A stretch of 5,611 bases of DNA, from positions 1-5,611 of the forward strand of contig PLSZ01000108.1 of the NCBI GenBank assembly GCA_003164305.1, in the 5' to 3' direction. The position numbers were made by a program, and so were the translations under genes. Positions 1 to 4,201 of this stretch are shown in pieces. The stretch's first letter is position 1. Each line of letters begins with the position of its first letter. Below the pieces are notes generated by a model, which worked only from the letters and a program-made list of their open reading frames with translations, had not been told where the DNA came from and made no database searches. This stretch comes from Acetobacteraceae bacterium (lineage in GTDB: Bacteria > Pseudomonadota > Alphaproteobacteria > Acetobacterales > Acetobacteraceae).

Positions 1-791
1 TGCTGGCCCTGAACGCGACGATCGAAGCCGCCCGCGCCGGGGAAGCCGGGCGCGGCTTCGCGGTGGTCGCCAGCGAGGTCAAAGTGCTGGCCACGCAAAC
101 CGGGCGCGCGACAACGGAAATCGCCCAGCAGATCGAGGCGTTGCGGGTCGCGACGGTGGCCGCGGTCAGTCAGGTCGAGGCGGTTGGGGAGACGCTGAAC
201 GCCGTCGCGGACGTCTCCATTTCGGTGGCCGCCGCGATCGAGCAGCAGACCGCCGCGACACAGGAAATCGCTCGCAACGTCGCGGAAAGCGGCGAGGCGG
301 TGCAGCGGATCACCAACCTGATGGGCGAGGTGACGCGCGAAGCCAACAGCACCGGAAACCAGGCGAGCGATCTGCGCGACAACGCCGGCGCCGTGGCCGA
401 CGACGTGGCGGCGCTGCGGACCTCGTTGATCCATACTGTGAGGACCGCGACCAAGGAAGCCGATCGCCGGCTGGAACAGCGCGTCGCGGTCAACCTCTCA
501 TGCTCGATCAGCCTGGGCGCCGGCGAAGCCATGATCCCCGGCCGGTTGACCGACATTTCGCTCCATGGAGCCGCGGTCACGATCGATCCGGCGCGGGCGG
601 CGGTGGTCGGCGGCGCGGGAAACCTGGTCCTGACCCAGTCCGGCAACGCGCGCGTGCCATTCGAAGTTCGCACCTTCGACGGGGCGGGACACCTGCATGT
701 CCAGTTCCTCGAACGCAAAATGGACCCGGCCTTCACGGCGGCCGTCACCCGGCTGATCGCGACCTCGCGGCAGCCGGCGAAGGCGGCTTAG
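1..791 (+). CDS. Methyl-accepting chemotaxis protein with C-terminal PilZ domain (3' part, 5' end outside window)
   Basis: This is a chemoreceptor signalling domain fused to a c-di-GMP-binding PilZ domain. Reading begins with the codon at base 3, giving 262 visible residues; ligand-binding, membrane and HAMP parts would lie upstream of the window. Fragment residues 1-22 are the conserved hairpin tip that contacts CheA and CheW ([14 protein letters not shown] followed by GRGFAVV). The returning coiled-coil helix runs to about residue 150 and contains a good methylation-site match, [10 protein letters not shown] (76-85). PilZ follows at about 154-253, with the two diagnostic motifs RRLEQR (155-160, the RxxxR element) and DISLHG (184-189, the D/NxSxxG element), so c-di-GMP binding should be possible. 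There is no C-terminal NWETF-type CheR/CheB tether. Receptors with a C-terminal PilZ are known in Azospirillum-type alphaproteobacteria (Tlp1). The family call is very sure; the sensed signal cannot be told from this part. Confidence 0.95.
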   Translation, partial: LALNATIEAARAGEAGRGFAVVASEVKVLATQTGRATTEIAQQIEALRVATVAAVSQVEAVGETLNAVADVSISVAAAIEQQTAATQEIARNVAESGEAVQRITNLMGEVTREANSTGNQASDLRDNAGAVADDVAALRTSLIHTVRTATKEADRRLEQRVAVNLSCSISLGAGEAMIPGRLTDISLHGAAVTIDPARAAVVGGAGNLVLTQSGNARVPFEVRTFDGAGHLHVQFLERKMDPAFTAAVTRLIATSRQPAKAA

Positions 792-1157
792 GCGACCGCC
801 GGGGCGGGTGTCGTAATGTCGCGGTGGGCCTTTCGATCACGGTAGAAAAGGTCGTGCGGAACGTTCTGGGTTTTCGCGGGTACATGCAAAGAAAGAATTT
901 TACACCACGAAGGCACGAAGCACGCGAAGAAGATTTATAGCGCGTCGCGCGGTGTCTGCTCGAACACCCGCGCGAAGCGCCCAAGATCTTCTTCTTGTGC
1001 TTCGTGCCTTCGTGGTGAATCCTTTCTTACGGTGATTCGGGCGCCATGGTTTATCAATGGGAGAATGGACACCGCGGATTGGGTCAGGCTCCTCCCCCGG
1101 CGATCGCCCATGCCGCCCCTTCCGGGTTGCCGCGCGGGCGGATAAGAGTGCCGCGTC
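792..1157. other. Gene-free gap between chemoreceptor gene and mtaB
   Basis: No convincing gene is seen in this stretch of 366 bases. The only structured part is the long inverted repeat at 889-1030. The 127 bases from 1031 to 1157 must hold the mtaB leader, and the mtaB-ftsY promoter too unless the pair is read from further upstream, but no confident -35/-10 pair could be picked out. Ahead of the mtaB start there is only a weak purine run (AAGAG at about 1144-1148). The short ORFs here have low-complexity translations that come from the repeat arms. Confidence 0.6.
889..1030. repeat. Long near-perfect inverted repeat (about 142 bp) of the CACCACGAAGGCACGAAG type
   Basis: The left arm 903-923 and the right arm 997-1017 are perfect 21-base reverse complements, built on CACCACGAAGGCACGAAG. 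Pairing continues inward: 924-934 with 986-996 matches at 9 of 11, then after an unpaired stretch 940-955 pairs with 964-980 apart from one mismatch and one bulge. This leaves a loop of only about 8 bases (956-963). Outward, 889-899 matches 1020-1030 closely after a two-base bulge (901-902). The whole block can therefore fold as one hairpin in RNA or extrude as a cruciform. Similar CACGAAGGCACGAAG-like sequences are, as I recall, frequent as interspersed repeats in environmental bacteria. No transposase is present, so a non-autonomous element is inferred. It could also protect the 3' end of, or end, the receptor mRNA, but no T-run follows. Confidence 0.85.
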
Positions 1158-2384
1158 ATGGAAGTCGAGATCGTCACCTTTGGTTGCCGCCTGAACACCT
1201 TCGAGAGTGAGGTGATGCGCGGTCTCGCGCACGAAGCGGACACCGTCATCGTCAACACCTGCGCCGTCACCGCCGAAGCCGAGCGTCAGGCGCGTCAGGC
1301 CATCCGCAAGCTGGCGCGCGAACGGCCAGGCGCGCGGATCGTGGTCACCGGATGCGCGGCGCAGATCGACCCCGCCGCCTGGTCCGCCCTGCCCGGCGTA
1401 CACCGAGTACTGGGCAACACGGAAAAACTGCAGCAGGCGAGTTGGGCGGACGGTGCCGGCTCCCTGGTCGGCGACATCATGAACGCGCGCGAGACGGCCG
1501 CGCACCTGGTGACCGAGTTCGCCGGCCGCGCCCGGGCGTTCGTTCAGGTGCAACAAGGCTGCGATCATCGCTGCACGTTCTGCGTCATTCCGTTCGGCCG
1601 CGGCCCCAATCGCTCGGTGCCGATGGGTGAGGTCACGCGTCAGGTGCGGCTGCTGATGGAGCGCGGTTTCAACGAAGTGGTGCTGACCGGCGTCGACATC
1701 GCCTCGTACGGGTCCGACCTGCCGGGCCGGCCGGGCCTCGGCCAGTTGGCGCGGCGACTGCTGGCGCAGGTGCCGGAATTGCCGCGTTTGCGCCTGTCGT
1801 CGCTGGATCCGGCGGCGATCGACGAAGATTTGTGGCGCCTGATCGCCGAGGAACCGCGTCTGATGCCGCATTTGCATCTGTCGCTGCAGGCCGCCAGCGC
1901 GCTGATCCTGAAGCGGATGAAGCGGCGGCACACGCCGGCGGACGCGGCGGCGGTGATCGCGCGCGCCCGCGCGGCGCGTCCCGGGATCGCCATCGGCGCG
2001 GACCTGATCGCGGGATTTCCCACCGAAACGGATGAGCTGTTTCAGGAAACCCTCGACTTTGTAGAAACGAACGCGTTGCCGTTCCTGCACGTGTTTCCTT
2101 ACTCCGAACGTCCCGGCACGCCAGCCGCGCGCATGCCGGCGGTGCCGAAGCCGGTGCGCAAGGCCCGTGCCGCGCGATTGCGGAAAGCCGGTCAGGCCGC
2201 GTCGCGCACTTTCTTCGCCAGCCAGCAGAACCAGCTTGTATCGATCCTGACCGAGAGCGGCCAAACCGGACATACCGAGCATTTCGCGCCGGTTCGTCTC
2301 ATTTCAGAAACGACACCCGGAACTCTGTTCGCGGGCCGGATCGTCGGCACCTCCGGTGACTCGCTGTTGGCGGAGGCGGCCTGA
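1158..2384 (+). CDS. mtaB: tRNA t6A37 methylthiotransferase MtaB (radical SAM)
   Basis: MtaB adds a methylthio group to N6-threonylcarbamoyladenosine at position 37 of tRNAs, giving ms2t6A next to the anticodon in the cytoplasm. The N-terminal UPF0004 domain carries the three cysteines for the auxiliary 4Fe-4S cluster: C10 (TFGCRLN), C35 (NTCAVT) and C66 (TGCAAQ). The radical SAM cluster motif is C135-x3-C139-x2-C142 (GCDHRCTFC). Further core motifs are HLHLSLQ (238-244) and GADLIAGFPTET (280-291), and a TRAM-like RNA-binding domain fills about 345-405. FGCRLN separates it from MiaB (usually YGCQMN) and RimO (usually LGCPKN). At 408 aa the length is normal. One oddity is QAAS at 244-247, where relatives usually have a glycine (QSGS or QAGD). 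The ATG at 1158 fits the family N-terminus although its ribosome binding site is weak. The stop overlaps the ftsY start by one base. Confidence 0.95.
   Translation: MEVEIVTFGCRLNTFESEVMRGLAHEADTVIVNTCAVTAEAERQARQAIRKLARERPGARIVVTGCAAQIDPAAWSALPGVHRVLGNTEKLQQASWADGAGSLVGDIMNARETAAHLVTEFAGRARAFVQVQQGCDHRCTFCVIPFGRGPNRSVPMGEVTRQVRLLMERGFNEVVLTGVDIASYGSDLPGRPGLGQLARRLLAQVPELPRLRLSSLDPAAIDEDLWRLIAEEPRLMPHLHLSLQAASALILKRMKRRHTPADAAAVIARARAARPGIAIGADLIAGFPTETDELFQETLDFVETNALPFLHVFPYSERPGTPAARMPAVPKPVRKARAARLRKAGQAASRTFFASQQNQLVSILTESGQTGHTEHFAPVRLISETTPGTLFAGRIVGTSGDSLLAEAA
2372..2376 (+). promoter_or_regulatory. Ribosome binding site of ftsY, inside mtaB
   Basis: GGAGG lies inside the last codons of mtaB, seven bases before the ATG at 2384. 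Together with the TGATG stop/start overlap (TGA 2382-2384, ATG 2384-2386) this points to translational coupling and fixes the ftsY start. Confidence 0.8.
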
Positions 2385-3331
2385 TGGCGCTCGGAGGCTT
2401 CTTCAATCGGCTGAAGGAGGGCCTGTCGCGCAGCACGTCGAAGATCACCGAGACGCTGACGACCGTTTTCAAGAAACGCCGGCTCGACGACGAAGCATTG
2501 GAGGAACTTGAAGATCTGTTGCTGTCCGCCGATCTGGGCATCGACGCGGCGGCGCGGGTGATCGCCGCGTTTCGCCGCTCCCGTTTCGGCAAGGAAGTCA
2601 CCGACGAGGAAATCAAGCAGGCGCTGGCTGAGGAAATCGCGGCGATCCTACAGCCGGTGGCGAAACCTCTGGTGCTCGATCCGGCCTTGAAACCGCACGT
2701 GGTGCTGGTGGTCGGGGTAAACGGCACCGGCAAAACGACGACGATCGGCAAGTTGGCGAAGCAATATCACGACGAGGGCAAGCACGCCGTGCTGGTCGCG
2801 GGCGATACGTTCCGCGCGGCGGCCGTGGAGCAATTGCAGATCTGGGGCCAGCGCACCGGGGCGCCGGTGATCTCGGGCGGCCAGAACGCCGACTCGGCGG
2901 GTCTGGCGTTCGACGCGCTGACCAAAGCGCGCGCCGAGGGCGCCGACGTGCTGCTGATCGACACGGCGGGAAGGCTGCACAACAAAGCCGCGCTGATGGA
3001 GGAACTGGCCAAGATGATCCGGGTACTGCGCAAGCAGGATCCGACGGCGCCGCACTCGGTGCTGCTGGTGCTGGACGCGACGACCGGCCAGAACGCGGTG
3101 CAACAGGTTAAAGTGTTCAAGGAAATGGTCGCGGTCACCGGCCTCGTGGTCACCAAGCTGGACGGCAGCGCCCGCGGCGGCATCGTGGTGGCGCTGGCCG
3201 AGACATTTGGCCTGCCGGTGCATGCCGTGGGCGTTGGCGAGCAGGCCGACGATCTTCGCCCGTTCGACGCGTTCGACTTCGCCCGCGGCCTGGTCGGGGC
3301 GGATCCGCCGCTGGAACGTACGTCTGCCTGA
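2384..3331 (+). CDS. ftsY: Signal recognition particle receptor FtsY (SRP GTPase)
   Basis: FtsY docks ribosome-SRP complexes at the inner membrane and, with Ffh, hydrolyses GTP to hand nascent membrane proteins to SecYEG. The start carries an amphipathic, lipid-binding-type helix (GGFFNRLKEGLSR, residues 4-16), followed by the helical N domain to about residue 95. The G domain has all GTPase motifs: P-loop GVNGTGKTT (111-119), DTFRAAA (141-147, insertion-box region), DTAGR (193-197), TKLD (257-260) and GVGE (283-286). At 315 aa it lacks the long acidic A region of the E. coli protein, as is usual in alphaproteobacteria. It is coupled to mtaB through a one-base overlap, so both come from one mRNA. 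That pairing is common in alphaproteobacteria and need not mean a shared function. Nothing is truncated or odd. Confidence 0.98.
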   Translation: MALGGFFNRLKEGLSRSTSKITETLTTVFKKRRLDDEALEELEDLLLSADLGIDAAARVIAAFRRSRFGKEVTDEEIKQALAEEIAAILQPVAKPLVLDPALKPHVVLVVGVNGTGKTTTIGKLAKQYHDEGKHAVLVAGDTFRAAAVEQLQIWGQRTGAPVISGGQNADSAGLAFDALTKARAEGADVLLIDTAGRLHNKAALMEELAKMIRVLRKQDPTAPHSVLLVLDATTGQNAVQQVKVFKEMVAVTGLVVTKLDGSARGGIVVALAETFGLPVHAVGVGEQADDLRPFDAFDFARGLVGADPPLERTSA

Positions 3332-3338
3332 CCCCAGG

Positions 3339-3398
3339 GGATTGCTCCCACAAAGGCTGATCCCACGGGTCTGGTTCCACGGGGCCTGGTCTCATCAG
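3339..3398. repeat. Degenerate phased repeat, unit 14-15 bp
   Basis: Starting just after the ftsY stop, a motif like CTGATCCCACGGG recurs. Its core hexamer begins at 3346 (TCCCAC), 3361 (TCCCAC), 3375 (TTCCAC) and 3390 (TCTCAT), which gives spacings of 15, 14 and 15 bases. Units are diverged. A related stretch lies at 3631-3649: CTGATCC then GGGTCTCATTCC matches CTGATCC (3357-3363) and GGGTCTGGTTCC (3367-3378) at 17 of 19 bases once a three-base CAC is skipped. The function is unknown; it may be a decayed tandem array or simply low-complexity GC-rich DNA. Confidence 0.5.
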
Positions 3399-3434
3399 CG
3401 TCAGGATGCGCGCCGGAAGAGGCCGAGGCGCCCC

Positions 3435-3542
3435 CGTCGTCATGCTCGGGCTCGACCCGGGCATCTGTGGAGGCGCCCCGGAGCAGACAATCGGATGCGG
3501 TGCGTGATGCGAGGGATCCTCGGTTCAAGACCGAGGATGACG
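3435..3542. repeat. Interspersed palindromic element made of two facing hairpins
   Basis: Two short hairpins with related sequence face each other. The first is ATGCTCGGG (3442-3450), a 5-base loop, then CCCGGGCAT (3456-3464), paired except for one G-T position. The second is ATCCTCGGT (3516-3524), loop TCAAG, then ACCGAGGAT (3530-3538), which is perfect. The reverse complement of the first half matches the second half at about 22 of 28 positions, so the whole is an imperfect inverted repeat with a middle of about 50 bases. A third partial copy (CCCGGGATGACG) sits at about 3554-3565. Elements like GTCATCCTCGGGCTTGACCCGAGGATC are, as I recall, common between genes in alphaproteobacterial genomes and give spurious ORF calls such as the VILGLEPRIPRITH text read from the minus strand here. 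Confidence 0.75.
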
Positions 3543-3669
3543 GTAAAGCGGGGCCCGGGATGACGATGAGGCGCAAATCGTGAACTGTCCGGGTGCCTAT
3601 CCTGGTTCCCCAGGTGCCCCGGTCCCGGCCCTGATCCGGGTCTCATTCCGGAGGCTTTCCCGGGCCCTC

Positions 3670-3727
3670 ATGTGTAACGGGCAAGATACGAACTTTTCAC
3701 TCGCGGCAGCGCTATCGATGTGTAACG
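3670..3727 (+). promoter_or_regulatory. Pair of 10-bp direct repeats, possible activator binding sites
   Basis: ATGTGTAACG occurs at 3670-3679 and again at 3718-3727, 48 bases apart start to start. Both lie roughly 105-165 bases upstream of the sigma-54 core, the usual range for enhancer-binding activator sites. They do not fit the NifA (TGT-N10-ACA) pattern, so which activator would bind is unknown, and chance recurrence is not excluded. Confidence 0.3.
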
Positions 3728-3753
3728 TCCACCGGCACGCGCGGGGAGGGAAC

Positions 3754-3778
3754 CGTCAGGATTTTTTACAACCTGACG
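3754..3778. other. Small hairpin in the promoter upstream region
   Basis: CGTCAGG (3754-3760) and CCTGACG (3772-3778) form a 7-bp perfect stem around an 11-base loop that contains a run of six T. The T-run is in the loop, not after the stem, so this is not a standard terminator on either strand. The inverted repeat could be a protein binding site 55-80 bases upstream of the sigma-54 core. Confidence 0.35.
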
Positions 3779-3798
3779 CGATTGTTCCGTGTCCATTC

Positions 3799-3811
3799 GA
3801 TCAATGCTTTG
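3799..3811 (+). promoter_or_regulatory. Probable IHF binding site
   Basis: GATCAATGCTTTG fits the IHF consensus WATCAANNNNTTR at every fixed position except the first (G instead of W). It lies 22 to 34 bases upstream of the -24 GG, in a moderately AT-rich stretch. This is where IHF commonly bends DNA to bring an upstream activator onto sigma-54 polymerase. The consensus is short, so position supports the call more than sequence does. Confidence 0.5.
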
Positions 3812-3832
3812 AAATAGTTGCATTTTAAGGTC

Positions 3833-3848
3833 TGGCACGCAGTATGCA
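3833..3848 (+). promoter_or_regulatory. Sigma-54 (RpoN) -24/-12 promoter
   Basis: TGGCACGCAGTATGCA matches TGGCACG-N4-TTGCW at 11 of 12 fixed positions; the one miss is A for the first T of TTGC. The invariant GG (3834-3835) and GC (3846-3847) have the required spacing. Transcription should start at about 3858-3860 and run into the small ORF at 3951-4136. A 6-bp inverted pair, GTTGCA (3817-3822) and TGCAAC (3852-3857), brackets the core and could be an operator or chance. Sigma-54 promoters need an ATP-dependent activator; none is encoded in this window. Confidence 0.7.
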
Positions 3849-3936
3849 TATTGCAACATTGAGGCGCGAAAAGGGCAAGATCGCTTGTCTGGCGCTAGCT
3901 TCATGGCCCTGCGTGGGGACGCCGGGTCACGGAATG

Positions 3937-3943
3937 AGGGGAG
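3937..3943 (+). promoter_or_regulatory. Ribosome binding site choosing the TTG start at 3951
   Basis: AGGGGAG lies seven bases before TTG 3951. The alternatives are worse supported: TTG 3885 has a weaker AAGGG nine bases upstream, and ATG 3903 has no purine-rich site at all. Confidence 0.5.
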
Positions 3944-3950
3944 TAGTGCG

Positions 3951-4136
3951 TTGCCGCAAGACGAGGAGAGCCGGTTGCCCAGGCTACTGGTGTCGTGCGT
4001 GGCGGGCCTGTTGTTGATGGCCGCCTGCATGATCCATTATTTGCCTCGGGAATTCGCAATGTTCGTGATATCCTGGGCGATGTTGTCGATTTCCGTCGGC
4101 ATCTCGTTCGGTCACTGCGTATTGAACGAGCCGTAA
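3951..4136 (+). CDS. Small hypothetical protein with two predicted membrane helices
   Basis: I do not recognise this 61-residue product. After a charged start (PQDEESRLPR) there are two hydrophobic stretches, roughly residues 11-31 (LLVSCVAGLLLMAACMIHYL core) and 36-58 (FAMFVISWAMLSISVGIS core), split by a short PRE turn, so a helical hairpin in the inner membrane is inferred. Coding is supported by codon bias: by hand count about 50 of 61 codons end in G or C, while second positions are only about 40% G or C, the contrast expected of a real gene in GC-rich DNA. The preceding in-frame stretch 3885-3950 lacks that contrast, which with the ribosome binding site favours the TTG at 3951. Starts at TTG 3885 (83 aa) or ATG 3903 (77 aa) remain possible. 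It lies just downstream of a sigma-54 promoter and ends 65 bases before the converging dnaE stop. Function is unknown. Confidence 0.6.
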   Translation: MPQDEESRLPRLLVSCVAGLLLMAACMIHYLPREFAMFVISWAMLSISVGISFGHCVLNEP

Positions 4137-4201
4137 TTGACCATTGGCGACCATGCCGTTTCAATTGCGATAAGACAACCGGCTTAACATCGAAGTCCCA
4201 T

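Larger units (their letters stand above)
3332..3832. other. Repeat-rich gene-free gap downstream of ftsY
   Basis: About 500 bases without a convincing gene. In order it holds a degenerate phased repeat (3339-3398), a palindromic interspersed element (about 3435-3542, with a partial further copy near 3551-3567), a second block related to the phased repeat (3601-3670), and from about 3670 AT-richer DNA with direct repeats, a small hairpin and an IHF-like site in front of a sigma-54 promoter. No clear intrinsic terminator (stem plus T-run) was found after ftsY. ORFs across the stretch translate to proline/arginine-rich text typical of repeats. Confidence 0.65.

Noticed and set aside
170..748. 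192-residue minus-strand ORF opposite the chemoreceptor gene
   Set aside because: Antisense shadow of a clear MCP-PilZ coding region with no domain of its own.
900..2282. 460-residue minus-strand ORF opposite mtaB
   Set aside because: It is arginine-, glycine- and histidine-rich text without domains, antisense to a clear mtaB, and its end is made of repeat-arm sequence. It is a shadow of high GC content.
3339..3398. CRISPR array
   Set aside because: Units are only 14-15 bases, diverged and without distinct spacers; no cas genes are present.
3207..3563. 118-residue plus-strand ORF overlapping the ftsY end
   Set aside because: It is out of frame with ftsY and translates the intergenic repeats into arginine/proline-rich text.
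2767..3576. 269-residue minus-strand ORF opposite ftsY
   Set aside because: It is low-complexity antisense to a complete ftsY and runs through the palindromic element; no recognisable domain.
3580..3828. 82-residue plus-strand ORF
   Set aside because: Its first half is repeat sequence, it overlaps the IHF-like site and upstream repeats, and it has no ribosome binding site or coding-type composition.
4155..4183. Possible terminator hairpin between the small ORF and dnaE (GCCGTT paired with AACCGGC)
   Set aside because: The stem is only six pairs with a bulge, the loop is 16 bases and no T-run follows on either strand.
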